Assembly: GCA_021790455.1 (NCBI GenBank)
Contig: JAJYDY010000003.1
Location: forward strand, 1 to 42,097
DNA length: 42,097 nt
DNA from: Microcaldota archaeon
GTDB lineage: Archaea > Micrarchaeota > Micrarchaeia > Micrarchaeales > Micrarchaeaceae
Direction: 5' to 3'
A program made the position numbers and the translations under genes. This document shows, one piece after another, positions 1 through 7,693 of this stretch. How positions within the stretch are numbered: the first letter of the stretch is position 1; every line of letters begins with the position of its first letter. Under the pieces are notes generated by a model that did not search any database, was not told the origin of the DNA, and worked only from the letters and a program-made list of their open reading frames with translations.

Positions 1-934
1 CCTTCAACACCGCGTTATCTATGTCCCTCCCTGAAAGGTGGACGTAAGTGGCGGCCATTTTGCTATCTCCAGTCCATCCAAAGAATATCTTGAGCTGCTG
101 CTCGGTGAGTTTATTGGCATAGTAAGAGGCCCGACTATGCCTAAATAAATGCGGATATACGCGCTTTTTTATTTTTGCAAGCTCGGATACTCTCTTTAAC
201 ATCATTCTTATTGCCCCATAGTCTATCCTCTCTATAGCAGTATGGGCTCCCAGCCCGACCCATAACCATGACGTCCTGTCCTTTTCCTTAAGTGTATTAA
301 GGTAGGCTGCGACAAAAGGAACACTAAACATTATAGGTATCTTCCTCATGCCTGTCTTTCCATTTACTATTATGTGGGCCGGATTGGAGACCAAGCCTAT
401 GTCTTTTATCTTCAAGCCCATAATCTCTCCCATACGGCAGCCCGAATCATAAAGCAGCGCTATAATGGCCTTGTCCCGGATGTTTGTCGCTGCTTCCAAC
501 ATCCTTAGTATCTCGCTTTCAGTTAGTATGTCGTCCGGGAGCACTTTTTTGTTAGATTTCAAAGAGGTTTTTATCCATGAAACCTCTCTCGGGTAAAATT
601 CGTCGTCCCCGATAAAGTGTTTGTAGAACTGCTTTATTGAAACCTTTATGTTCTGCTTTGTCTTCTCGGAGTAATCGCTTCGTTCTATCGTAGCAACAGC
701 ATTCGCTACATCGTCCTTTGTTGTTTTCATGACCGATTTGCTCCCGATCGCTTTTAGATAAATCGAGAAACAATAAAGATTCTTTAAGATTGTCCTTTCC
801 GCCAGGCCTTTAGAATTCATGAAGCTTATGTAGCTGTTTGCCTTTTCCTTATTTGCTGGGGGGATTTTGTGGTCTGATTCTATTGCGTTAATCAGTCTGA
901 TGCGCCTGCCTTCAGCCTCATCTATGTAAGACAT
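1..934 (-). CDS. Tyrosine recombinase/integrase (XerC/D-like), partial at the left edge
   Basis: This is a DNA strand-exchange enzyme of the lambda-integrase family, read by hand because the ORF track omits edge-truncated frames. The frame opens at the ATG complementary to 932-934 (MSYIDEAEGRR...) and stays open to base 1, giving at least 311 residues. The N-terminal half resembles a SAM-like core-binding domain. The catalytic half shows the expected set in order: Arg in GCRMGE, a Lys in the beta-hairpin NGKTGMRKIPI, the HxxR box HLFRHSRA, a Trp in FFGWTGD (the usual His/Trp position), and the nucleophilic Tyr in ATYVHLSGRD. All catalytic residues are intact, and only a short C-terminal tail should be missing. 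A TATA-like TTTATATAAA centred about 26 nt upstream suggests a leaderless transcript. It could be the chromosomal XerA resolvase or the integrase of an element inserted at the neighbouring tRNA-Pro; the sequence alone does not decide. Confidence 0.9.
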   Translation of the reverse strand, partial: MSYIDEAEGRRIRLINAIESDHKIPPANKEKANSYISFMNSKGLAERTILKNLYCFSIYLKAIGSKSVMKTTKDDVANAVATIERSDYSEKTKQNIKVSIKQFYKHFIGDDEFYPREVSWIKTSLKSNKKVLPDDILTESEILRMLEAATNIRDKAIIALLYDSGCRMGEIMGLKIKDIGLVSNPAHIIVNGKTGMRKIPIMFSVPFVAAYLNTLKEKDRTSWLWVGLGAHTAIERIDYGAIRMMLKRVSELAKIKKRVYPHLFRHSRASYYANKLTEQQLKIFFGWTGDSKMAATYVHLSGRDIDNAVLK

Positions 935-954
935 GAATAATTTATGTAACGTAG

Positions 955-964
955 TTTATATAAA
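955..964 (-). promoter_or_regulatory. TATA box of the recombinase gene
   Basis: The palindromic TTTATATAAA is centred about 26 nt before the recombinase ATG at 934, which is the archaeal TATA-to-start spacing and predicts a leaderless mRNA. Confidence 0.5.
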
Positions 965-1008
965 GCTTTAGGTATCCCCTTTGAACAGGCCTCCTCGTAA
1001 ACATAAAA

Positions 1009-1081
1009 TGGGGACGCCGAGATTTGAACTCGGACGACTAGCTCCCAAAGCTAGTAGTCTACCAGGTTAGCGTACGTCCCC
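1009..1081 (-). tRNA. tRNA-Pro (anticodon UGG)
   Basis: Read on the minus strand, a 7-bp acceptor (GGGGACG/CGTCCCC) with discriminator A, a T-arm CCGAG-TTCAAAT-CTCGG and an anticodon arm CTAGC-TTTGGGA-GCTAG are all perfect. The loop places TGG at positions 34-36, so it decodes proline. No CCA is encoded and no intron is seen. The D arm is unusual: CGCT and its expected partner GACT hardly pair, although the loop AACCTGGTAG looks normal. In contrast, the tRNA-Gly at 37.4 kb has a clean D stem with a very similar loop. The recombinase gene lies immediately on its 3' side, as expected if a mobile element uses this tRNA as an attachment site. Confidence 0.93.
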
Positions 1082-1189
1082 GTGAAGGTGCTTGTGGAGG
1101 GGCACATATATAAGATGCATAGATATTCGCAGAAAAGTTAATAAAGGCGTTGCACAAAATCATTATGTCATCTTTTTTCTCTGATGTTT

Positions 1190-2158
1190 ATGCAGCTACC
1201 AGACCTACCATGGATTGAGAAGTATAGGCCAAAGAACTTAGATGGAGTAATAGGGCAGAAGCTGATTGTCGGAAGGCTCAAGGCGTTTGTAGAAAGAGGA
1301 AACTTCCCTAACATGATATTCGCAGGCAGTGCAGGCATAGGAAAGACAACCTGTGCTATAGCGATGGCGAACGACCTTTATGGCGATGAGTTAAACGGCG
1401 CCATGAAAGAGCTTAACGCATCGGATGCACGCGGAATAGATGTGATAAGGGGAGAGGTAAAGGAGTTCGCGAAGACGATGTCTATGGCAAAGGTGCCAAT
1501 AAAGATAATATTCCTTGACGAAGCAGACGCGCTGACAAGCGACGCACAGCATGCCCTCAGGAGAACAATGGAGAAGTTCTCGAAGGAAACGCGTTTTATA
1601 CTCAGCGCAAACTACGCCAGCAAGATAATAGAGCCTATCCAGAGCCGGTGCGTGGTGTTTCGTTTCAAGCCGCTCAACGAAGAGGAGATGAAGGAGTACA
1701 TAGAAAGAATAGTCCGTGAGGAGAAGCTGGAGACGGAAGGAAAGGCGATTGACGCGCTTGTCTATGTTGGAGACGGCGACCTGAGGAAGCTCACGAACAT
1801 ACTCCAGAGCGCTGCGATGCAGAGCAGGAAGATCACGGAGGCGAGCATCTACGAAGTTGCTGCAAAGGCAAGGCCAAAGGAGATAGTGACCATGTTAAAG
1901 GATTCAGTTGCAGGGAATTTCAATTCAGCTAGGAACGAACTTGATAACCTGATGCTTAGGCACGGGATGAGCGCGGAGGACATACTCACACAGTGTTACA
2001 GGGAGGTGCAGGGCCTTGGCGTTGATGAACGTCTGAAACTCAAGATAGTGGTGCAGCTCGGAGAATGCAACTTCAGGATAGTCGAAGGTGCGAACGAAAG
2101 GATACAGCTTGAGGCCATGCTGGCTACCCTCGCATTGCTTGGAAAGGAGAAAGGTTGA
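1190..2158 (+). CDS. rfcS: Replication factor C small subunit
   Basis: This is the AAA+ clamp-loader small subunit that, with RfcL, loads the PCNA ring onto primed DNA. The protein begins LPDLPWIEKYRP, the classic RFC N-terminus. It shows Walker A GSAGIGKT near residue 46-53, Walker B IIFLDEAD near 107-113, sensor-1 ILSANY and the trans-acting arginine of SRC (PIQSRCVVFRF) near 152-154, followed by the helical lid and collar domain. The length (322 aa from this start) is typical. The ORF track starts two codons earlier at 1184 (MFMQL...). I prefer the second ATG because family members start right before the LPW motif; this is a choice, not proof. A TATA-like GTTAATAAAG near 1138 lies upstream. 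The downstream unknown gene starts 4 nt after the stop, suggesting one transcript. Confidence 0.97.
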   Translation: MQLPDLPWIEKYRPKNLDGVIGQKLIVGRLKAFVERGNFPNMIFAGSAGIGKTTCAIAMANDLYGDELNGAMKELNASDARGIDVIRGEVKEFAKTMSMAKVPIKIIFLDEADALTSDAQHALRRTMEKFSKETRFILSANYASKIIEPIQSRCVVFRFKPLNEEEMKEYIERIVREEKLETEGKAIDALVYVGDGDLRKLTNILQSAAMQSRKITEASIYEVAAKARPKEIVTMLKDSVAGNFNSARNELDNLMLRHGMSAEDILTQCYREVQGLGVDERLKLKIVVQLGECNFRIVEGANERIQLEAMLATLALLGKEKG

Positions 2159-2162
2159 TAAG

Positions 2163-2621
2163 ATGAAATCGAGAAGTAGTCCGGCCATGCCGCGCATGTA
2201 TGTAGATGGCCAGTCCCTGTCCAAATTGGAGATGATATTGTGCACTCCGGCATATTTTGATACGGAGAAGTTTGGCCTTGCCTTTAGAACAAAGAAATTC
2301 ACTGGCTATCACTCGTTTACCGCTGGATCTAGCGATAGTGTCTATGACGAAAGGCGATGGCTGTATATAGCTCACTTCAGCGTCGGCATGATAGAAAGAT
2401 TCAAGAATGAGGTTATTGTTCTATTCCCAAAAGTCATGACTGATGAGGGGGGTAATAGAAAAGTCGAACGGCCAATAGAGGTCAGAGTTGGTGGAAACCT
2501 TGGTCCAATCGGCGTCACGCTCTTATTGGGAAAAATCGCCAGGGAACTCGAGAATAACAACGGCGCAAGTCACTTGGTTAGGAATCAGCGACACCAGGCA
2601 ATCACCTCGATCAGGACCTAG
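2163..2621 (+). CDS. Hypothetical protein in the rfcS transcript
   Basis: I do not recognise this protein. The ORF-track frame begins at 2088 inside rfcS, but the ATG at 2163 (MKSRSSPAMPRMYVD...) sits just after the rfcS stop, and the AAGGTTGATAAG preceding it can act as a ribosome site, so I take 152 aa. It is soluble, with no signal peptide or membrane segment. The centre is aromatic and beta-rich (FDTEKFGLAFRTKKF, RRWLYIAHFSVGMIERF) followed by a charged strand-turn region with PIEVRVGGNLGPIGV and a final amphipathic helix. It meets the AlkZ-like gene tail to tail with no gap (2621/2622). No function is offered. Confidence 0.6.
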   Translation: MKSRSSPAMPRMYVDGQSLSKLEMILCTPAYFDTEKFGLAFRTKKFTGYHSFTAGSSDSVYDERRWLYIAHFSVGMIERFKNEVIVLFPKVMTDEGGNRKVERPIEVRVGGNLGPIGVTLLLGKIARELENNNGASHLVRNQRHQAITSIRT

Positions 2622-3695
2622 TTATAAAAGCACTACCGCTTTGCCTATGAAAGAGGCGTAGCTCTCTGCAGTTGTATTGATCGACTCTTTTTGCATTTTG
2701 CTTAATTTGCCAAATGGCCTAAGCGTAATCTCTACAACGCCGTTCTTTGTCATACTTCTCCATGTGCCGATTATCCTTCCATCAAACACGATGGTGGGCA
2801 AGAACAAGAACGTACTGCCTCCAATCACCTTGTTGAAGTGACTTGGATCGAGAATTGCACTGCGGTCCCTGTACGCAATCAAGTACTCATCAAATGCTGG
2901 AAGAAGATACGCTGCGCCCGGATTGGCTTTTACTTTGATGTTCTTTGACATGAAGTAGGATTTTTCATCGATAACTTCTTCGTGCAGCTGCGTAGCAGCC
3001 GCTTCAAGTCCTAGTTTGGCATCCCACATTCTAAGTCCCGCCCACCATGAAAAGTCATTGACAGTCGCAGGGCCGTGCCCGATAAAATACCTCTTCGCCA
3101 GTGCTGCAAGTGCCTCTTCGCGCCTAAGAGAATTTTTGTCGCCAACCCAATCATTTAGGAGCACAAATGCCGGCTGCTTGCCGACATGAGGGCCAAAGCA
3201 AATCATGCCTTCCCTGGCTGCCCTCCTAATTATATGGCTCCTGACTTCATTTTTTCCGAGCGCTGGGATTCCGGTCCTTTTAAGCGCATCGTGCAGCTCC
3301 TTGCGCGGTATATACTTCCTTCCTTCGAATGCCTTTAATATCGCTCGCTCTCCCTGCTCAACAATCGCCTCATCTAGACCATTGCGTCTCTGGTAATCCG
3401 GCACTTTTTGTTCCGGGCAGAGGGAAAGCATCCATTTTACATCTTTGTGGGAAACAAAGTGGAGAGTATGGCGCATCGGCCACGTGCGCACTATCTCCTT
3501 GTCCAGGATCGCTTTCTCTACGTCGGCCCTTTTCGCGTCTTTCAAGCGAAGGCCTATCGCCCATAGCGCTCCATAGTAATCCTGCGCCTGGACTGCGCCG
3601 AGTGAAGAGACCACGTCTGCTGGCGTCATTGAGGTTGTCCTGGCGATCTGCTGGCTGATTAGCCTGCGATTCGCAATATCTTGCTCGTCAATCAT
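2622..3695 (-). CDS. AlkZ/YcaQ-like winged-helix DNA glycosylase
   Basis: This belongs to the HTH_42 (PF06224) family, whose characterised members AlkZ and YcaQ unhook interstrand crosslinks or remove alkylated bases. The N-terminus (DIANRRLISQQIA...) and the following VVSSLGAVQAQDYYG match the family. Q36-A37-Q38 sits where the catalytic Q-x-Q motif of AlkZ lies (YcaQ-type members have Q-x-D). Further family-like blocks are RTWPMRHTLHFV near 69-80, the YFIGHGPATVNDFSWWAGL block in the middle, and a C-terminal LLPAFDEYLIAYRDRS block. At 357 aa the length is normal. It shares an ATGA 4-nt overlap with the upstream beta-sandwich gene, so the two are cotranscribed. The exact substrate cannot be read from sequence. 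Confidence 0.85.
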   Translation of the reverse strand: MIDEQDIANRRLISQQIARTTSMTPADVVSSLGAVQAQDYYGALWAIGLRLKDAKRADVEKAILDKEIVRTWPMRHTLHFVSHKDVKWMLSLCPEQKVPDYQRRNGLDEAIVEQGERAILKAFEGRKYIPRKELHDALKRTGIPALGKNEVRSHIIRRAAREGMICFGPHVGKQPAFVLLNDWVGDKNSLRREEALAALAKRYFIGHGPATVNDFSWWAGLRMWDAKLGLEAAATQLHEEVIDEKSYFMSKNIKVKANPGAAYLLPAFDEYLIAYRDRSAILDPSHFNKVIGGSTFLFLPTIVFDGRIIGTWRSMTKNGVVEITLRPFGKLSKMQKESINTTAESYASFIGKAVVLL

Positions 3696-4372
3696 TCCAT
3701 CCTTATTTCCAATGGTCCGCCATAGTCCATCTGCGGCGCCTGTATGTAGAGGTCGATGAGATAGCCCGTCTTGTTGTCTATCTTGAAAGGCGTCTGTGGA
3801 TCTGAGCTTACAAACGCAAAGGGAGGAAGCACCTCTATCTTCCTAACCTCGCCTCCGAAATCTACTGCTCCAAAGAGATGGAGATTCTGCTTGAACACCT
3901 GCCCCTTCGATAGGTCCAGGATTACCGACTTATCCTTCATCTCTGTCCGCTTGTCCTTGAACCCTACGATTATCTTTGATATCTCTAGGTGCACCATGTC
4001 TTCTGCGCTGTCCGAGAGGAGTTCTATATTGAGAGGCCCTTCGTAGGAGTAATCGGGCGTGTTTACTGTGAGCTTGAATTCTATCTTCTCTCCCTCCTTT
4101 ATCGCTACAGGCAGGTTTGGGAAAGCCGAAACAAGCTTGAATGGCTCCTTGATCGAGACGCCTTTTATCCGCATGACTGGCTTTTTCTGCGGCTTGAAGT
4201 AGGTATTCAGGAACTCAAAACTCTCCTGCTGCCGATTTTGGAATGGTATGGTTACATCGAACACCTTTCCCTTTACCTCTACCTTTCCAAGAGTGTGCGT
4301 AGAGCCTCGCCACTTGAGGTTTACAGCAGTAACAGCGACTTTTGTACCCTTCTTCAAGAAGTTGAAGTTCAT
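3692..4372 (-). CDS. Tandem beta-sandwich protein of unknown function
   Basis: I do not recognise a named family. The 226-residue protein has no signal peptide and starts MNFNFLKKGTKVAV. It appears to be mostly beta strands. Two segments look related: KEGEKIEFKLTVNTPDYSY followed by EGPLNIELL near residues 92-118, and DNKTGYLIDLYIQAPQMDY followed by GGPLEIRM at the C-terminus. This suggests an internal duplication of an Ig/arrestin-like strand unit. The gene overlaps the AlkZ-like gene by 4 nt (ATGA), and the pair is driven by the AT box shared with the divergent peroxiredoxin gene. The pairing suggests an accessory role to the glycosylase, but this is only context. Confidence 0.7.
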   Translation of the reverse strand: MNFNFLKKGTKVAVTAVNLKWRGSTHTLGKVEVKGKVFDVTIPFQNRQQESFEFLNTYFKPQKKPVMRIKGVSIKEPFKLVSAFPNLPVAIKEGEKIEFKLTVNTPDYSYEGPLNIELLSDSAEDMVHLEISKIIVGFKDKRTEMKDKSVILDLSKGQVFKQNLHLFGAVDFGGEVRKIEVLPPFAFVSSDPQTPFKIDNKTGYLIDLYIQAPQMDYGGPLEIRME

Positions 4373-4392
4373 TGTAAGGATTTCAGCGAAAG

Positions 4393-4403
4393 TTATATTT
4401 ATT
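4393..4403. promoter_or_regulatory. Shared bidirectional TATA element
   Basis: TTATATTTATT is centred about 26 nt before the minus-strand ATG at 4372 (leaderless) and about 38 nt before the plus-strand peroxiredoxin start, where a GGTGGTGA ribosome site follows. Read on either strand it is an acceptable archaeal TATA box. Confidence 0.4.
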
Positions 4404-4435
4404 CTTTTGGTTGATAACTTATTGGTGGTGAATTG

Positions 4436-4885
4436 GTGGAGGAGGGTTCAAAAGCGCCCCCATTCAAGCTCATGGGGGACGATGGAAAGGTGCATTCGCT
4501 CAGCGAGTTTGCAGATCGCACGCTTGTGCTTTACTTTTATCCGAAGGATGATACTCCTGGCTGTACGATAGAGGCTAAGGACTTCACAAAGCTGCTTCCA
4601 GCAATTAAAAAAACAGGGGCGGAAGTTGTCGGAATCAGCAAGGATGAATTTGACTCTCATTGCAAATTCAGGGACAAGTATTCCCTGAAGGTGCTCCTTC
4701 TTTCTGATCCGAGCAGCACGACAATCAAGAGCTATGGCGCTTATGGGGACAGGGGAATCTTCGGGAAAGGAACTCTTAGGAAGACGTTCGTGATAAGAAA
4801 CGGAAAGATAATAAAAAACTTTGGAAAGGTGAGCGCGGTCGGTCACGCTAATAATGTACTTGAGTACCTTAAAGCAATGAAGTGA
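4436..4885 (+). CDS. bcp: Thioredoxin-dependent peroxiredoxin (Bcp/PrxQ type)
   Basis: This thiol peroxidase reduces H2O2 and organic peroxides, probably with electrons from the thioredoxin system whose reductase is encoded at 11-13 kb. The thioredoxin-fold signature FYPKDDTPGCTIEA carries the peroxidatic Cys43. PrxQ proteins often have the resolving Cys five residues later; here that position is Lys (CTIEAK). A second Cys occurs at about residue 76 (DSHCKFRDKY) and could resolve, otherwise the enzyme is 1-Cys. The conserved C-terminal half (GTLRKTFVIRNGKI) is intact and the length of 149 aa is usual. The track starts at TTG 4433; I prefer GTG 4436 because the strong GGTGGTGA site at 4424-4431 leaves a workable spacer. 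The next gene starts 1 nt after its stop. Confidence 0.93.
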   Translation: MEEGSKAPPFKLMGDDGKVHSLSEFADRTLVLYFYPKDDTPGCTIEAKDFTKLLPAIKKTGAEVVGISKDEFDSHCKFRDKYSLKVLLLSDPSSTTIKSYGAYGDRGIFGKGTLRKTFVIRNGKIIKNFGKVSAVGHANNVLEYLKAMK

Positions 4886-4886
4886 G

Positions 4887-5321
4887 ATGATGAATATCTA
4901 CTTTGCCGGTTCCGTAACTGGTGGAAGAAACGATGCCGCGCTCTATCAAAAGATAATAGCGCACCTGAAGCAGTATGGTGTGGTCCTTACAGATTTCCTT
5001 GGCGATTCCTCCGTGAATCCAAAGACAGGCACAGGACCAATCGACGAAACGGTAAAGTTATTGACCGAACTGCTGAAGAAGACTGACGTGATGGTTGCAG
5101 AGGTGACAACCCCCTCCCTCGGCGTCGGATATGAGATAAGAGACGTGCTTAGCTCCGGAAAGCCGATACTCTGCTTATACAGGCCGCAGCCGGACAGGCG
5201 CCTATCGGCTTTGATTGCAGGCAGCAGGGGGATTATAGTTAAACAATATCAATCGATATACGAAGCACAGTTGTATATCGACGCTTTCCTCAATGAGCTG
5301 CAGGACTCAGGAAAGATTTGA
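4887..5321 (+). CDS. DNPH1/Rcl-like 2'-deoxynucleotide N-glycosidase (nucleoside deoxyribosyltransferase fold)
   Basis: The protein fits the nucleoside 2-deoxyribosyltransferase family, and specifically the DNPH1/Rcl branch that hydrolyses deoxynucleoside 5'-monophosphates to base and deoxyribose phosphate (a nucleotide-pool sanitising role). Seen directly: the N-terminal IYFAGSVTGGRND loop, an Asp-rich middle, and VAEVTTPSLGVGYEIRDVL, whose Glu in VAEV and Glu in GYEI fit the catalytic and substrate-binding positions of the family. At 144 aa it has the usual length. Two adjacent ATGs (4887 and 4890) are both possible starts. It follows the peroxiredoxin gene almost without gap, so the two probably form an oxidative and nucleotide-damage operon. 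It converges on the glycosyltransferase gene with a 15-nt overlap. Confidence 0.85.
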   Translation: MMNIYFAGSVTGGRNDAALYQKIIAHLKQYGVVLTDFLGDSSVNPKTGTGPIDETVKLLTELLKKTDVMVAEVTTPSLGVGYEIRDVLSSGKPILCLYRPQPDRRLSALIAGSRGIIVKQYQSIYEAQLYIDAFLNELQDSGKI

Positions 5322-6395
5322 TCCTCTCATTTCCTTTAGTGCTTTTCTGTACGCTTCAAGCGTTAGTCTTGCTGTGTTCTTCCACGTGAATCTCCTCGCA
5401 TAGTCCATCGCTGTTTTCCTTCTCTTCGCATCGTAGCCGCTCCTCTTCAGCTCGCTGATTATCCTTGCCATGTCTGCACTGTCCTCAGCTTCGAAGCAGT
5501 AGCGCCTTATCTCCTTTGCAATGCGCCCTTTCTTGCATATGATGACTGGAAGACCGCGAGCCTGCGCTTCAATTATGGCAAGGCCTTCGCCCTCATAGGA
5601 GCTTGGGAAGACGAATGCATTGAAACTGTCATAGATCTTGACCAGGTCTTTCTCTGGTGCAAATCCCTTGAATTCTATCCTCTTGTCGCCCTTTACTCTT
5701 TCCCTAAGCATATTGTACTCGAACTTGGGAGGCCCCCAAAGCTCGAACACAACATCTTTTTCAGGAAGCATCTTAAAAGCCTCAACAGCAAACCCGACAT
5801 TCTTTCTCGTCCTGAATGCGCCGACATAGCCGACCTTGAATCGTTTCACATGCCCCTTCTTCTTCAGCGGTGCGCTTATGAAGCGTTCGTCCATGCCGTG
5901 ATTTGCAACAAATATCCTCTCTTTTGGAAATCCCATCTCTATAGTCTCATCCCTTGTCTGTGTAGAGTTTACCATTATGTAGTCCACAGAAGAAAGGGAG
6001 ATCTTTACCGGCATCTTGAGGAACGTTCTTGACCACCAAATCTTCTTTAGCGCACTCCTTTTTACGTCAGAGCTCAATTCAGGCACTAGGAGGAACTGGA
6101 AATCGTGTATAGTCATGAACTTTATCGTGTTCCTTGATCTTAGATTCTGCATCGGCATTAGCGTCAGGCTGTGCGCTATGTCGAATTCGCCCAGATTTGC
6201 AAAGAAGTTGCCCAATGCAAACGATAGCCTTTTACTGAGGTGCTTCCTCACTGGAAGCTCCACCTTTTCCACGCAAGACGAGTATTCAGACTCGACCTTT
6301 TTCATGTTTCTGTATAGCTCGTACATATAGCGGAGCGTCCCCTCTCCCTGCGCCTTGTCAAAATCCCCTTTTGGTGCCAGTAGCGCTATTCTCAT
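5307..6395 (-). CDS. GT4-family glycosyltransferase (GT-B fold)
   Basis: This is a retaining glycosyltransferase that would add a sugar from a nucleotide donor to a surface glycan or lipid; donor and acceptor are unknown. N-terminal Rossmann domain: MRIALLAPKGDFDKAQGEG. C-terminal donor-binding domain: FKVGYVGAFRTRKNV, then the E-x7-E segment FPSSYEGEGLAIIEAQARG near residue 270, and the closing RRFTWKNTARLTLEAY helix typical of GT4. The ORF track begins at a TTG (6410); I use the ATG at 6395, which begins exactly at the conserved first strand, has GGGAAGTGAAAG upstream and removes the overlap with the sulfatase gene stop (6400). The sulfatase-like gene is immediately upstream and surely cotranscribed. 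Confidence 0.9.
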   Translation of the reverse strand: MRIALLAPKGDFDKAQGEGTLRYMYELYRNMKKVESEYSSCVEKVELPVRKHLSKRLSFALGNFFANLGEFDIAHSLTLMPMQNLRSRNTIKFMTIHDFQFLLVPELSSDVKRSALKKIWWSRTFLKMPVKISLSSVDYIMVNSTQTRDETIEMGFPKERIFVANHGMDERFISAPLKKKGHVKRFKVGYVGAFRTRKNVGFAVEAFKMLPEKDVVFELWGPPKFEYNMLRERVKGDKRIEFKGFAPEKDLVKIYDSFNAFVFPSSYEGEGLAIIEAQARGLPVIICKKGRIAKEIRRYCFEAEDSADMARIISELKRSGYDAKRRKTAMDYARRFTWKNTARLTLEAYRKALKEMRGSNLS

Positions 6396-6399
6396 GCTT

Positions 6400-7626
6400 T
6401 CACTTCCCAAATTCCCTCTTTTGGTACTTATCGTACTTCCTTGCCCTCTTCATGTCAACTTCGTGGTTGTCCTTGAAGTTCGACTGGATTCCGAATGTTT
6501 CTGAGTAAACTTTATCGCTGATGAGTTTTGCCGCTGCATTCCTGTCGCCGTTTATCGCAGCCTCTATGAAGTTGTTTATGTTTACATGAGATACATAGCC
6601 ATCTGTCTTTACTTTCTTGAAGTACTTCGGCATCTTAAGTACGAACGGCACCCTGACTATCTCGTCTATCAGACACGGACCGTGCCCTATGAAGCCATCT
6701 CCGCCTTCGCCAAAGCTCTGGCCATGATCTGAAGTTATCATCACAATTGTATCCTCTTCCCCAAACCGCTCAATCAGGTCTGTAGCTACCTGCTTTGCGT
6801 ATTTCAATCCCATTATTGAAGCAGTCGCATATCTCTTCTTCCACTCGCCTATGAGCGCTTCGCCTGGCTGCTTTTTGAAATAAGGAGTCAGTAGGTCAAA
6901 GTCCTTTCCTTTCTTGCCTATATATGGCTCGTGCGCCTCCATGAGATTGATGAAATAGAAGAATGGTTTCTTTATTTTTTGTGCCCTTATCTTGGCCATC
7001 GTCTCCTTGCCCCCCTTCTCAAGAGGCCAGCCTTCTATCATCTTTGCATTCAGCTTCTTGAGTAGATTCCTAAAGGTCAGGAGCGCGGTTTTTGGCAGGC
7101 CCCTGACTTCTGTTATCAGGGCGGGGTCGTCCCTAAGCATAGCGAATCCTATCTTGAAAAAACTGCCTCCAAATTTTGCTCTGTACTTTGCAAGCATCGG
7201 CTTTAGTCTCTTTGGCACCTCTATCGCATGGCCCTGCAGATCGGTGAAATAGGTTTCTTCAGTGAAATGCTGGAATTCGTCAAATCCATAGACCGGGTGT
7301 ATATAGGGGTTTGATGATATCAGGTAAGTGGAATAGCCGATGGTATTCAATGCCCCTACTATCGTGGGGACCTTTATCCTCATCTTCGCTATATCAAGCG
7401 ATTTTATCTCTTTTGTTTCATGGGAGCCATGCTCGCTGGGGTACATCCCAGTCACCATGGAAACGTGTGAGGGCAGAGTCCATGGCGCAGCCGCTATGCA
7501 ATTCTTGAAGATAAGCGCATTGGAAAATAGCCCGGAGTCTAATCCGGCCTTGCTGATCAGCTTCTCAGCCATCTCCTGCCGTAGAGTGTCTACTACGATA
7601 AGCACTATGTTAAATTTCTTCAACAA
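6400..7626 (-). CDS. Sulfatase-fold (alkaline phosphatase superfamily) hydrolase with Thr nucleophile
   Basis: The protein has the sulfatase/phosphodiesterase fold. The N-terminal metal Asp is in IVLIVVDTLR. The nucleophile block reads APWTLPSHVSMVTGMYPSEHG; Thr occupies the place of the Cys or Ser that is converted to formylglycine in true sulfatases, and His replaces the Arg of CxPSR. The second metal site TSDHGQSFGEGG, then a GHGP block, is intact. A Thr nucleophile is usual in the phosphoglycerol transferase and phosphonate hydrolase branches, so this may cleave or transfer a phospho- or phosphonate-ester and not a sulfate ester. No signal peptide is visible, implying cytoplasmic action. 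It starts at TTG (7626; a second TTG follows) after GGTGAC. Context: cotranscribed with a glycosyltransferase and divergent from RHH-cysDN, which keeps a sulfate role open. Confidence 0.87.
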   Translation of the reverse strand: MLKKFNIVLIVVDTLRQEMAEKLISKAGLDSGLFSNALIFKNCIAAAPWTLPSHVSMVTGMYPSEHGSHETKEIKSLDIAKMRIKVPTIVGALNTIGYSTYLISSNPYIHPVYGFDEFQHFTEETYFTDLQGHAIEVPKRLKPMLAKYRAKFGGSFFKIGFAMLRDDPALITEVRGLPKTALLTFRNLLKKLNAKMIEGWPLEKGGKETMAKIRAQKIKKPFFYFINLMEAHEPYIGKKGKDFDLLTPYFKKQPGEALIGEWKKRYATASIMGLKYAKQVATDLIERFGEEDTIVMITSDHGQSFGEGGDGFIGHGPCLIDEIVRVPFVLKMPKYFKKVKTDGYVSHVNINNFIEAAINGDRNAAAKLISDKVYSETFGIQSNFKDNHEVDMKRARKYDKYQKREFGK

Positions 7627-7650
7627 GTCACCAATTATTATCTGGGTAGC

Positions 7651-7660
7651 CCATTAAAAG
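7651..7660 (-). promoter_or_regulatory. Probable TATA box of the sulfatase-like/glycosyltransferase operon
   Basis: Read on the minus strand, CTTTTAATGG is centred about 30 nt before the TTG start at 7626, the right distance for an archaeal promoter. Confidence 0.35.
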
Positions 7661-7680
7661 ACTTTCCTTCAAGACCAATA

Positions 7681-7690
7681 CTTTTAAATA
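7681..7690 (+). promoter_or_regulatory. TATA box of the RHH-cysDN operon
   Basis: CTTTTAAATA is centred about 30 nt before the ATG at 7716 and is directly followed by the palindrome at 7694-7709. Confidence 0.5.
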
Positions 7691-7693
7691 GCT

